64,000 bases of DNA. Origin: Mytilus galloprovincialis. Its lineage: Eukaryota > Mollusca > Bivalvia > Mytilida > Mytilidae. A program made the position numbers and the translations under genes. The stretch is taken from the NCBI RefSeq assembly GCF_965363235.1, contig NC_134846.1, forward strand, positions 70,964,724-71,028,723. Reading direction: 5' to 3'. A model generated the notes under the pieces. That model had not been told where the DNA came from. It saw only the letters and a program-made list of their open reading frames with translations, and made no database searches. Shown in pieces: positions 10,134 through 23,300 of the stretch (position 1 is its first letter; each line of letters starts with the position of its first letter).

Positions 10134-10438
10134 TACTTTATTTATTAGTAATCATATTCAACACAATTAATGCACAAAAATAATCAGATTTTCCATGTTA
10201 TAATATTTTTTCTGAGTGGAAATAAAAAGACTAGTTAGAAAGACATGATACGAACTTCACAATAATACCTCTCTCCAGAGACTAAGGGATTGGGTTTCGA
10301 TAGCCAACTACTGTCTACATTGACTTCTTGTGAGTCATTCATAGTACATTTAGATCTACGAGCTGGAACATAATAGATCTACTATTATCAATACATGAAT
10401 GAGACAATGTGACAACATACCAAGGAACCAATAAAAAG

Positions 10439-10515
10439 AAAAATAATATGCAATTTCATTAAACAGTGCATATCTGCTGATTCATCAATATAGTGAATGT
10501 CTAAAATGTATTTAT
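10439..10515 (+). repeat. 77-bp exact duplicate of 5861-5937
   Basis: The sequence AAAAATAATATGCAATTTCA and the following 57 bases are the same at both places by eye. The flanks differ. It lies just after the retroelement. Confidence 0.85.
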
Positions 10516-10631
10516 ATCAATATTACTGACTTTCGTGTATTTAACCATCAGTTGAGTGTTTGTTCAATATAGGAGTTATACATTTACGGATTCCAGTTCA
10601 ATATCATACAGAATTGTTGGGGACACCAGCC

Positions 10632-10805
10632 CAGGAACTTGTCTCAGAAATGTTTTCCCCCCTATACCTTAATATAGGTGTGACAACCGAGAAATCGAAA
10701 AATAACGGGAATTCGGGACTGGGTGTCATTTTTCAAATAAATTAGTTAAGTACCTTGTGTTATATTAAGGTATAAAGGGGAAAAAAAATCTGAGAAAAGT
10801 GCCTG
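10632..10805. mobile_element. MITE-like hairpin, ~174 bp
   Basis: CAGGAACTTGTCTCAGAAAT...CCTTAATATA (10632-10676) pairs imperfectly with TATATTAAGGTATAAAGGGG...AAGTGCCTG (10761-10805). The arms are ~45 bp with a few mismatches around an ~84-bp loop. Copies of GGACACCAG stand outside both arms (10621 and ~10807). Confidence 0.55.
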
Positions 10806-10811
10806 TGGACA

Positions 10812-10975
10812 CCAGTGGCGGATCCAGCCATTTTAAAAAGCGGGGTTCCCAACCCAGGACAAAGGGGAGGGGTTCCAACTATATATCCCCATTCAAATGC
10901 ATTGATCGGTCGAAAAAAAGGGGGATTCCAACCCCCGGAACACCCCCCCCCTGGAACCGCCAATGGACACTATAT
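10812..10975. repeat. Short GGCGGATCC repeat
   Basis: AGTGGCGGATCCAGCC at the left and CTGGAACCGCCAATGG at the right are near-inverted ends. They enclose G- and C-runs and GGGGTTCCAACTATATATCC. This short non-coding family is related to the repeats at 38818 and 46347. Confidence 0.6.
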
Positions 10976-10985
10976 ATACAGATAA

Positions 10986-12217
10986 GCTTAACATGGTTAC
11001 AAGGAGTGTGAAACTTCATTCAAAGTACAAATGTCCAATTATATTATGCCTTCTATAAATAAAACGGGGATATACATGTGGGTCAAATGAGACAGCAACC
11101 TGATGACACAAAAACAAGCTAGATGTCAACATATTGTTATCAATAATAGACCCGCCTTTATACTGTTTATACTGGGGCACATCCAAGAATAAAATAGGAC
11201 ATGTTATTATTAAAATTAGTAAAATTCCATTGTGTAGTCATTCATGTTTTACTACAATGTCCCTTTGGGTTGTTTGATTAGTACTAAATAGTTTTCATTT
11301 GAAAGTGAGAATCTCTTTATTTTGCCATGCTGCTGCACCCATCATTATTAGTAAACTGGGATTTACACATCAATATATATTAGTAAATAATTAAAGTGAT
11401 TATAAGGCAATATACCTCTATTCTGTGATTCATTGGTCAACTTTTTATGGGGCTAAGGTTAGGTGGTCAGATATTATAAGCAGTAAGTCATCTGTATGTG
11501 ATGTATGGGATGATCATAAGGTGTACAAGTGTTTATAACAGTGTTATCTATTCCTGCATTGTATTCTTTCAATTGGAAAGAAATAAACTTATGTAATATC
11601 GACCCACAGTAATTGTCCTTGTCGTGTATCATTTGCATGGTATAAGTGAACTACACAAGTGCATTTTTCATGGACCGGGTGTTCTAAATAACATGATGAC
11701 AGTAAGCTTACACATGTGCATCTGACCATGACCTCATTTTGATGTATCATTAATAATGCAGGTCGCAGGTCTCTAATATATCTGTAGTAAGACCCTCTTA
11801 ATGTAAAATTCAATCATAACCAGTAAAATAGATACTTCAGAAGTGCACTCTTGTTTGTGTATGCGGTTTGTTTGTTTTCGTTGAGCTGTCTTTGTTTTGG
11901 ATTTGTCTTGTTCATGTATTGTCTTTATGATTTCAATATCATTCTTAATTCCATTTTAACAAAAAAAAGTAGCTTTAATGTCATATTTGGTACATTTTAT
12001 TAACCATGAAAAGAGACCTAGAGGTAGTGCTACCACTATTGAGTAACAATTATCAATTTACAATGTTTTAGTATCAGGCTGAAGGAAGATAATTTACAGT
12101 TTACGATAACAAATTAGTTTGAACATGCCATCCTGAACAAACAGTTTTAGCATTACAGAGAATCTACCCTCAGGGTGTTACAAGTTTGCTATAACAGATC
12201 TTCATTTGGAGAAATAC
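10986..12217. other. No gene recognised
   Basis: The stretch is AT-rich. A weak copy of a mussel repeat containing AAATGAGACAGCAACC lies around 11085-11150. Short open frames (for example 74 codons at 11813-11589) have no recognisable content. Confidence 0.35.
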
Positions 12218-12231
12218 TCTCAAGGAGTTCA

Positions 12232-12462
12232 TAGAGCCTCAGTTGCTAAGTGGTCTAAGTAGTTCTACTGTAATCACTAGCCAGTCGACACTCAAGTTGT
12301 GAGTTCGAACCCTGCTCGTGTGGGTGCACTTGACTCCATTCTTTATTGATTAGAATTGTCAGTTTTCCTATTGAAGGTTGGTATTTTTCTTCAGGGATTC
12401 TGTCTTCCTCCACCTACAAAAACTTACCACCATGAAATAGCCCATAAAACACCAATAATCAA
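12232..12462 (+). mobile_element. tRNA-derived SINE with perfect target duplication
   Basis: The 14-bp TCTCAAGGAGTTCA stands immediately left (12218-12231) and right (12463-12476), a perfect target-site duplication. The element begins with a tRNA-like head: GTTGCTAAGTGGT as A-box-like sequence and GAGTTCGAACCCTGC (12301-12315) as RNA polymerase III B box. It then has a central region with GTCAGTTTTCC and TCTGTCTTCCTCCACC, and a tail ACCAATAATCAA. The central region resembles conserved cores of widespread animal SINEs, but I cannot name the family with certainty. It lies ~1.9 kb beyond the SRP68 stop codon. Confidence 0.85.
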
Positions 12463-12476
12463 TCTCAAGGAGTTCA

Positions 12477-14356
12477 CCATAAGAAAAATAATATACTGGG
12501 AGAAAAGGAAAGAAATAAATATCAATTAAAGTTCTGTATATTTAATATTTCATTATAAGACTTCAAAATAATTCAACATGTACAAAGATTTACAACATAC
12601 AACATATCTATATACTGCAATGATTTCCTCATTCTTCCTTTTCTATACACATGTATAACAAATCATACTTTTAGATATTGCTTTTTTACTGAAATCCTAA
12701 AGTTTAATGACAAATGATATCAAAACTACAATTGATGTGTTGAGATGACACAAATGCCCCAAAACTGCTGCCAAATTGTTACTATACAAAATAGAGAAAT
12801 GTTATTTTCGAAAAATTGAATTCAAATGATCATACACATGTACTTTATTGAACCATCAATGGAGGAATAAATACAAATATAATTTGGCTTAAAAAGAATA
12901 ATTGATCATTAAAACTATATTTGAAAGTTCTTAGAGATAACTCACTAGTTGAGGATATTTCATTTGAAATTTCATTGAAATCACATAACCTACCCTTTAT
13001 GTTTTGTAGAAAATGGGAAAGCTATACGTAGTAAAGAATATCAATAAATTAGCCTCATTTTTAAAGAAAAACAATAATGTCCAGTCAAAGTGTTTTATGT
13101 CATATTCTCTGCATAAACTGCCTGGTTTTATACATTACCCTTTGCATATTTGAATGAAAAGTGCTTGAATTTAATCGTATATAAATAGTAAAATATTGTA
13201 AATATCATTTTTAATATTAATCAACTTCAATAGTTTCAGTAAAGAAGAATAAAACAGGAAACAGTTGTATGACAGATCATGGAAATGCTCACACCTTACA
13301 AGTCATAACTGTCAAGCTCATGAATAAATATGAAGTCAATCTGTTGAAACATATCTGAGAAAATATCTTTATAAAAAAAAATAACTATGGCCTAGACTTG
13401 CAGTGAATATTATTTTCTTTTGATATACATATATATATTGATAAAATACAAAAAATAAATCAAAAGACCTAATGCAGAAGTTCTCAAGAAAGTGATAATG
13501 AAATGAATGAAGCCATCTGCTTATGCATATCCTTGGTTTAAAACCACTTTAATTTTAATTTTTCAGCATTCTTCTCTCAATGCTCATTCTTGAGCATCTG
13601 TACAAAAGAATGATTGCTACCAATCTTGTCTTTGACCTCTTCACATAACAAAGTGGTATTTCTCATTTGAAGTGCTGATGCTGTGTCTTTGTGGCCACAC
13701 AATTCCAGAGGCGTTAACAGACTAAGTCAAAGGGAGACAAGTCATCTAATATTTTTGTGGATGTCAGTGATTTGGAAATATTTAAAACAATTTAATATAA
13801 ACAAATGAAATAGCCAATTAAATTTTAATTATTTATTGTTTTCCTTCATTAATTTCATATCATAATTTATTCGAAAACGAGTGTGATCTTAAATATCTGG
13901 ATTAACTGACAATCAAACTATAGTCCTAAGATCTATTCATAAATTCATTTTTTTTCACTGTCGAAAACAATTGAAAATACATGATTATTATAATTTCTTG
14001 AACTATAATTTTTTTCAAATTAATAAATCTATGTTTTAAAAAAAATTGGCAAAATTTATGCAAAAAAACAAATTATCTATTAATTGAATTTGATAAACAA
14101 ACCTTTAAATAATTTATCAGAAACATTTATTACTGAAGTTCAAGAAGCATCTCTTACATAATGTTAAATAACTATTTTAAGGTTTTGCACCACATACCAT
14201 AATCTTGCACATTAACAATAATCTTTCAATTCAGTGCACCAATACTTATTATCATTCTTTGCATTGTTTTCTTTACAAACATTGTCCAACATTTCCAGGT
14301 TCTTTACCAAGAATTTAAAAAATCTAACAGAGTTACTTCCCTTGGTACACAAATCC
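12477..14356 (-). other. Probable 3' untranslated and downstream region of SRP68
   Basis: This follows the SRP68 stop codon on the minus strand. It is AT-rich with no coding frame. Minus-strand AATAAA hexamers occur, for example at 14131-14126, so the 3' end of the transcript could lie close to the stop or further down. I cannot choose between them without transcripts. Confidence 0.4.
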
Positions 14357-17300
14357 TTATTTTTTACCACCTCCCCATAACCATCCTTTAACCATTCCAG
14401 TAAGTCCTCCTGATTTCTTCTGTTCCATTTTGCTTTCTATTGAAGGGAAATCTACGTGATTAAGTGCTAAATCAAAGAATAATGGTCGACATGGTATAGG
14501 TTCAAAGTCCGGAGGGAAACTGACAAGGTTTGGTTTCTTTGTTGTAACGCTTTTATCTTCAATATAATCATCAAACCTGTCTATCAGTGGCTGAAAAGAT
14601 ACAGAAATACATCAAAGATGAAAAAAAACCAATCACATTTACTGACAATTTTTAACAGAATGGTAAGTTATGATTATGAATTTCATCACTTCAATTACAG
14701 ATAAAGAGCTAGAAAAATATGAACACTCCTTCAAATCCCAGACAAAGTTTGTTGCAAATGAGTTTACTTGAGGAAAGTTTCTGGTCATGTATGCCATCTT
14801 GTTTTTATCATTTTCAGCTCCACTGATTATTTGTTAGCATCAGAAAATTTTGACAATAACCCCGACTGTTCTTTCTATAATTTCATTAAATACAAGTCAA
14901 CTACATCACTGCAAACAAATCTGGTTAAATCCTTGATAATTCTCAAAAAATAATATATGCTAGCAGTGAAAATATCTCTTGACAAAATATTCAAAAAAAA
15001 TAAAAGAACTATTGTTTCTAGCCAAATTTTTAAATGGATACATCTGTATTCTAAAAACAAGTGCATTCAAATATATTTTTGTCTTGCTTGAGGAATGTCT
15101 TTCTTTATATAACAACCATCTTGGACCTTGTTATTTTGAAAATCACCTGTGAATTTTCTTAATTAAAAAGAACACTTACTTTTTTCTTAATGAGACTAAT
15201 ATCTGCTACTGGTTCAACAACAGTTTCTAAATCCAGAATGCTGTTAGCATGACATGAATATTTTTCACCATTAACTCTGTTTACTAATTCTTCTATACTA
15301 CTTATTTCCTAGAAAAAATGTAAACTACCAAGTATCAAATCTCGTTTTTTCTAAGCAATTCTGGTCATAACATACTAATAAAACACTCTAAGGTTGGAAA
15401 ATGATCAGTGAAATGATTCTACTATTGATCTTTTACAAAGACATTGACCCTATCTAATAAATTATCACATACATTTTGCAATGTCTAAAATTTAAGATTT
15501 TATTAGGTTTATCAGTTATAAATTGCTTCGCAAAGCGCAGCTGGATACAATTGCAGAGGTCCAACCCTGAACTGCTCGGCAAAAATGGACACAATATTCA
15601 TGCTTGATACAGGTCTATATTTGGATTGTAATTAAATATTTGACACATAATAGGTTTCTGACACAGAAAAAACTATAGTCTAAGAACTTAAAATTGGTTA
15701 TATGATTTGAATTGAGACACAATTTATGCTTTTGTGCAATACATTATGCTATATGTATAATCCTAAAGCAGTGTAAGGGAGGTAATTCAAAATATTATGT
15801 TTTGATTACCTCAATGTATTTGAATTACCTCCCTTACACTGCTTTAAAATTGTTTAATTGTCCATTAACCAAGAAACCCTTGTTTTCCCCTTTTTTGCCT
15901 CTAATTCCTTAACCGTTTGAGTCATAACCCTCCAAAGCAAATCCTTATCCATCCCTTGAGGTATAATTTCAGAGATCCATACACTTAAACACAAATTATT
16001 GTCTGGAAACTAGAAAAATGCCATTTTGGGCCTCTTTTTGGTCCCTAATTCCTAAACTGTTGAGACCATAACCCCCAGAAATCAATTCCAACCTTCCTTT
16101 TGTGGTTATAAACATTGTGTTTAAATTTCATAGATTTCTATTTACTTATACTAAAGTTATTGTCCAGAAACCAACTGCCTATGAATACGATGATGTGATA
16201 CCAATATACGCCTGCAAAAATGGTCGTATAAAAAGCCCAATAGGTTAGGCTTGGAAAAAATGTTAGTTTTAACTATTGTTAACTAGTCAACTAAAAAACC
16301 GACATAACTTTAAAATTTTAATATATATATACAACTTTAACCCTTTTGCATAGTATCTTAAAAATAAACCTAACCTTGAAAAACTTAACATTGACCAATG
16401 AACCACGAACATGAGGTCAAGGTCAGATTAACTCTGTCAAACAAACATATACACCTAGTAATGATTCTGAATTCCAACAAAACTTAATTTATTAGCGTAA
16501 ATTAAATCAAGCAAGCTTTATCATTGGGATGTTTAATACATTTTTTGCAAGAAAAAGAATCGGTAAATAAAATTATTCGGAACCTTCTATTACAGAAAAT
16601 GTAACTATACTGACCTGTTTAGACAGATTTTTCAGTTTTTTACAACCTTTCAATGCTTGAGAAGCATGTTTTAAAACTCTCTCATATAATGCTATTGTTT
16701 CTGTCCATTTCTTTGCTGCTAAGAATGACTGTGCAATATAATAGGACCTGAAAAATAAAGGTAATAATATTTTAGGGACACATGTCATATTTGTTTGATT
16801 ATCACATGTAAACTAGTTTTAAACTTGATATTTTTTATATGGTTTAAAGTTGGCTGCAGTGATGGAGATAATATCAGTATCACTTTAAAAATTGTCATAG
16901 AATAAAAATAATAAAATAGGTTACTGTTTACTTTTTGGGCTCATGTTTTATAAATAAGACATGCACCATGGGGGCATAATATGAAGGTCACTTGATTTCT
17001 ACCATACAAGTCTTATAACTCTGGAACAAAATTAAAATGGTCCAAAATTGAAAGACAGGTGAGATGGTTTCATTGTTTGCAAAATTTATCCAAAATTTTA
17101 TCATATGGAATAAAGAAAAAAAAAGGATTTTTTATAAGACACCCTAATAATTCCTAATATTTCAATGAAAAATGTTTTAAAGGAAAATTTAATAAACCTT
17201 CAAATTAAAAGGAGCATTCAGTAAAGATTATAAAGATCTGTCCAGAAAACAAACTTGGTTTATGATCACATGTTCATTATTGTCCAGTTTTTACCTATCA

Positions 17301-20300
17301 AAGTCTAATACTCTAGAACAACTCACAGCTGATATTTAACCATATCAAAATGCAGGCCTTTTATAGCTGATTATGCGGTATGGGCTTTGCTCATTGGTGA
17401 AGGCCATAAGGTGACCGTAAGTTGTTAATATCTGTGTCATTTGATCTCTTGTGAAGAGGTGTCTCATTGGCAACCATACCACATCTTCTTTTTTATATGA
17501 TAATCAGTACATAGATATAGGTATGAGTGCCAATGAGACAACTATCCATCGAAATAACAATTTATAAAAGTGAACCATTATAGATCAAGGTACGGCCTTC
17601 AACACAGAGCCTTGGTTCACACCAAACAGCAAGCTATAAAGGGCCCTAAAAATTAGTAATGTAAAACCATTCAAGTGGGAAAACCAACGGTCTTATCTAT
17701 ATAAAAAGGAGAAACATGTATGAACTACATAAACAAACGACAACTACTGTACATCAGATTATAAGTTTAGATAGTGGATTAGCACTTTAACATATTTACA
17801 TTATCACATTATAATTTGTGTTAAAAGCTTTTATGCTTTACTTTTTCAATGCTCAACATTATTGAACGTTTCATTTGTCAAAAACATCCTGTATGGCATT
17901 ACCTAAATGCTTTATAAGAAGTACTTTTCACTGCTGTTTCTTCACTCAAATCTGTCTCTACACCTTGTAAATTAGGTATCTCATTTAAATTCTGAAAATA
18001 AAATAAGCATGAATTCATACTAGAAATTTACATAGTCTGAACATAAATTCTTAATCCATTTTATTAACTATCACAGACATTGAGAAAGTCTTGGGAACAA
18101 GTAGGTCTCTAAACATTAATAATATTTGTGTGTGTGTATGTATGAATGCTCAATTTTAAAGATTGAGCCATTGTTTTGTTAAAATTTCTTTTTTCATATT
18201 GACCAGTAATGATTAATTTTCAGATATTTGTATGTATGTTGTTTTCTGCTCTTTAGTCGGGTTGTTGTGTCTTTGACACATTCCGCATTTCAATTCTCAT
18301 GTTATAATCATATACAAAGGAGTGTTGAATCATGTGAACATTAAAATTAACCCTCACATTCACAAATTAACCCTCCCTAGATCAATAACTAACTGCTTAT
18401 TTGAAAGAGCACTATTACTACTTTCCTAACCTGTATAATAATATCGTACAATCTAACAAGATCTTGTGGTTTAGTAATTTTATGTCCTTCTGGTATTGAT
18501 TTGCCAGGCAAATATTGCTTTAGTTTTTCTATTAATAATAAGTTCCTATCTACAGTTTTTGACAGTCGTATATACATTAGATAACTGTGCAGGTAGTGCT
18601 GGTTTGATATTTTCCCTTCAATGGCTTGTCCTCGCTGAGATGCCTTAAAATTCTAAAATAAAAAAAAACATCATTTAAACATAGATTATTTTCTTTATAT
18701 GTATTTGCTATAAGTATGTGAAGCAAGTCTATATAATTTGGAAAAGAAAATCTTGTAAATGAATCAGGGCAAATACTGTTAACAAACTTATATCAACAAT
18801 CCACAAATGTAAACTCCTTTTATCATTTAAATATTACTGGTATATAAATCATCATGAAAAAGTAAAACTTGAAATCATCCCAATCATTAAAATTATCATG
18901 TAAAAATTGATCTATAAAATACATACAGCATCATCACTTAAAGAATCCCTCATAATTTGTTGAGCATCTATGCACTGCTTCAATAAACTTTCATATATAG
19001 AAATCTTGCCATCTATTCCCTCTGTTGATTCTATCTCCTTTGTACTTTCCTGTACATTGAGAAGGAAAACTCTTACAGGCTCACTCTTTACAGGGACAGA
19101 ACGTCCCAACCATGTCACCTCTGATAAAGTTGCTGTCTGTTTTTCTCTTGTTTGTGATAGCAAGTCCTATGAAATAAAAAATTATATCATTTGCATCTTG
19201 ATTCACAAATTAATTAGTTATTATAGAGAGCAAAATTATGGTATATTTTTTATGTGCAATGATTTGTTTCTTGTATTTTTTTATAATTTTGCACTTTATA
19301 TCAAAAATGTGTTTTAAGTCTTCAAAACATGATTGAACTGTTGAAAATAAACATGAGACAGGCTCTCTACAGAATTTATAATCACATGAATGTGTTTTTT
19401 TTCCCCAATATGATAACTTAATAAACAACATTAAGACAAGTGTTTGATAACTTACATCTAAATGTGATGTCAGCTGGTCCTCTCCACCTTTACGTCTCAT
19501 TTCCTTAAGTTCAGCAATGGCCGACTCGTCACCTATGTTGTAGGCACAGTATCTGATGTTAGGTGAGACTTCATCTACCATCTGTAGATATAAGGCTTGA
19601 CTATCCTCAGTGAATGCACTGGCTAATTTCTCATATATCGTTCTAAAACACAAACATTGGAAATGTTATCAAAACCTAAGTATAAGAATGAGTTTTTTTT
19701 GTTGTTTTATGTCTAGTGGTAAATACAAAACATTATTCAAAATAGATGAAATTATCTTTTGTAAACAAAGTTTTGTGTTTTGAACAATTCTAAAACTCTT
19801 TATTTGATGTCATTGACAAACATTTTAAAATCCTATTATAGATGCAAGGACTTTTAATTGCAAGGTAATTTTCATGAGGTATATTTAGATATGGACCTTG
19901 ACCAATACCTGCTGAGTTAAAATAAATAAGGATTTACATGTAACCACAGTTTGGATCTGATTCAAAGTTGGGTTCAAGATTTGTCACCTAGAAAACTATT
20001 TTCTACATTAATTTGAATCTATTATCTGTGAGTGACCTGTAAGTTACAACAAGTTGACCTCAAAATTGATCAGAATTTTCCAATCATTATGAGACATACC
20101 CTAGTTTGATTGCAAGCACACGTACAACTTTCCAAAACATAACTAGATTGAAAAGATGTAATAATCAGTATTTTTTCATTAATCTTCATAGGCATTTGGC
20201 TTCCAATTAATTTGCAGATGTTGCTTTAACATTTTAAATAACTTACTTTGCCTGTGTATATAACTTCATTGCCTTGTCCCAAACCTCTTGTTCAAAGTAC

Positions 20301-23300
20301 ATTCCAGCTTGTATCCATGATAAATAAGCCTGAAATTAGAGATGTATAATATTTAGGTATATTTTTCTCTTGCATTATATTTCCGAGATTAGAGTACCAT
20401 TTCATACAAAACAAGTCTCTTTTAAAATTTCTTAACTGTAGCTATATAGGGAGAAGCACATGATTGATTTTTAAATCCCTTACAAATTCATAAATAAGTT
20501 GGCCATAAGATATAATCATGATATTTTTTTAACTTCATTAAACAAAATTAAATTACTATTCAGTTTGGGTAATTAAACGACGCTAACTCGCCGGCGCCAC
20601 ATTATATATGTGCCTGTCCCAAGTCAGGAGCCTGTAACTGAGTGGTTGTGGTTTTGCTGTTTCTGACATTTGTTTTTAGTTTATTGTTTTGGCATAGTCT
20701 GTTCTTATGTTGTACAGTTACACCACTATCCCTGGTTAGGGGGAGGGCTTGGTACAAACTAGTTATAAACCACTGCACTTGAATGCACCTGTTCTAAGTT
20801 AGAAGCCTGTTGTTTAGTGGCTGTTGTTTGTTAGTGAGGTTCATAGGTGTATCTCAGGTTTTTTATAGACTTTAAGTTTTCCTGTTTTTCTTGAATTGTT
20901 TTACACTAGTCATTTTGGGGCCCTTTATAGCTTGGTGTTGGTTGTGAAGAAAGACTTTGTGTTGAAGCAGAAGTTGAAAGTTATATACTTTAGAAATTAA
21001 ACAAATATAAATTAGACATGGCCTTGTTTTCAGTAAAGCAATGTTCATCTGTTTCCTTTTTCTATAACTGTAAGCTATTTTAATGCACAAATTAAAACTA
21101 TAAATATTATTACAACAAAACTAATAATACCTGACTTTCTAACTGTGTCTGAGCATCGCATTTTGGACTTTTACATAGCTCTGCTAACTCTTCAGCATAG
21201 GTTACAGCTTTCTTTATCTTTGCTAGTGTATGAAACTTCTTTCTCTGTTCTGTGTTAGCTTCTGACTTCAACTGCATAGCATAATACCATGCTCTCTCTG
21301 CACAGAATAGGGGCAAGTGTAGAAATCTGTAAAACATTATATAAAACTCAAAAATAGTTCTTAAAGACAATACATAAGGTCTGTCTAAAATCTTTAGCAG
21401 AATAGTAATAAATATATTTAGTGAATGATGACACAAATTAACAGTGGAATTTTGACTACTAAAGATCCGAGATCAAACAAACCACACTACTTCGCAAAAA
21501 AAATATTATCTGGTTGAAAAGTATTATATATATTGGTCCGAGAACACAATTATTTCGTAGTGCATTTCTTTTAGAACATAAATGAAAATTTAAAAAATCC
21601 CACCTGCGCTTTCTCAAACTTTTACAGTGTGTTGTACTACTTTTGGGACAAATTATATCAAAATTACAGAAAACTTCATCGGCTCTAACTCAAAATATGG
21701 ACAATTTTATGTTTAGGGCGTCTTGAAATCTTTTGACAGCTTCCGAAGTGCTAATTTTCAACCTTTTTCAGCTGGACCAAATCACTACTTTCCTTTAAAA
21801 TTCTGGACCCAAATTTTTTTACAGTGTAATTTCACCCCCCTATTTGCAATTTGAGGCATTAAACATGGAGAAATAAATTTGGAAGGGGTATACAAATTAA
21901 TGGCAAGTAACCCACTGTCAACACTAGGGACTATATTCGTGAACAACGAAAATCAAGGGACGACAATTGTGGTGTCGGACCTAATGACAAAACAAATAAG
22001 AGGAATATTTTACCTGACATCAGTGACAGTTTCCATGTCTATTTTCTTTGGTAGGACTTTCCTATTATTGCCTTGAGGAAAATGCAGAGATTTCCTTAGA
22101 CGTCTTATCCTTCTTGAACAGTAACCCCTAAAAATAACATATGATTCAGAATTTCTAATCAAAACGTATAGCACTACTGGTTCACCTCATTATATAATTA
22201 TCATTTTTTTTATATCAATGCAAATCTGTCAATCTGTTAACATTGTATTTCTGACAATCAGTAAACAAAGTAATGCAGTGTTTTATGTATAAAGTTAAAT
22301 AGTAGCTTAGCTTACAATATAAACTAAACACATGCCAAACAACCTTCTTGAAATTTGTCATTTAAAAAAAAAATTCAATAGCTTTTTAAATAAATGCTCA
22401 AGTGTTAAACTATAATGACCTGTAAAGAACTAAAAATAATCGAAGCATTTATTGAACAGATACATGTAGCATAGGCCAGGATATAGGTACATTTTCATCT
22501 TAAAACACAATAGAATGCTTGACATTAATTTTCAAAGAACTATAAGCCATCATAAAGCTATTTCAAAAAACATAGCTAAGAAATTTATCATACCATGAAA
22601 ATTTATCTAGAAATAAGATTCAAGCATTGTGCATGAATGGAGGTGTACATACCTATATCTTTGAAAATCTCCATGTCTCAATCCATGCTGTTGCTGAGCT
22701 TCTTTCACAATCTGCAACACTGAAAATATAAGGAAAGTATGAATGTTTGGGGTAGAAATCTATGTATTTTTTTAAAAAGTTTTACTTAAATGTTTGATAA
22801 CTCAAACAAGGCTAGTTTGGAATATAACTCCTTGGATTTCTGATCTTTTTTGTTGTTCATTCTTTAGAGAATGTTCTTTGTCACATGATCATAAGCTGCC
22901 TGCTTTGAAGCTGAGATCTTCATATAATTTTTTACTACCTTTCGTTATATTTTAAAAGATTAGTAAAACAGGCTATTAATGAGAGGTGTTCACAAAGCCA
23001 CTGAAACCCCTATCTCTATTGCCTTTATATGTGGTCTTTGAACACTGTTCATTCAAGCAATTGGGTGATTAAAATCTGAAATGCAAATAATAAACACCTT
23101 CAGTGTTCTCCCCAGGCCGTTTTAGCGCTGCGCTTTTCAGCGCTTTCACAATTTCCCGCTGTTCTATTGCACTAACAGCAGCGCTATCCAACGCACGTGC
23201 GCTGCTATATTGTTTTCGTATTTTTTTCAAATTTACCGCTTATTTTTCACTTTGGACCACGTGATCAACTGGTTTACCATTTCTGAATGAATTATTTCCG

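Noticed and set aside
19210..19653. 147-codon minus-strand frame as a separate gene
   Set aside because: Its first part is SRP68 exon 6 (to 19456); the rest is intron read-through.
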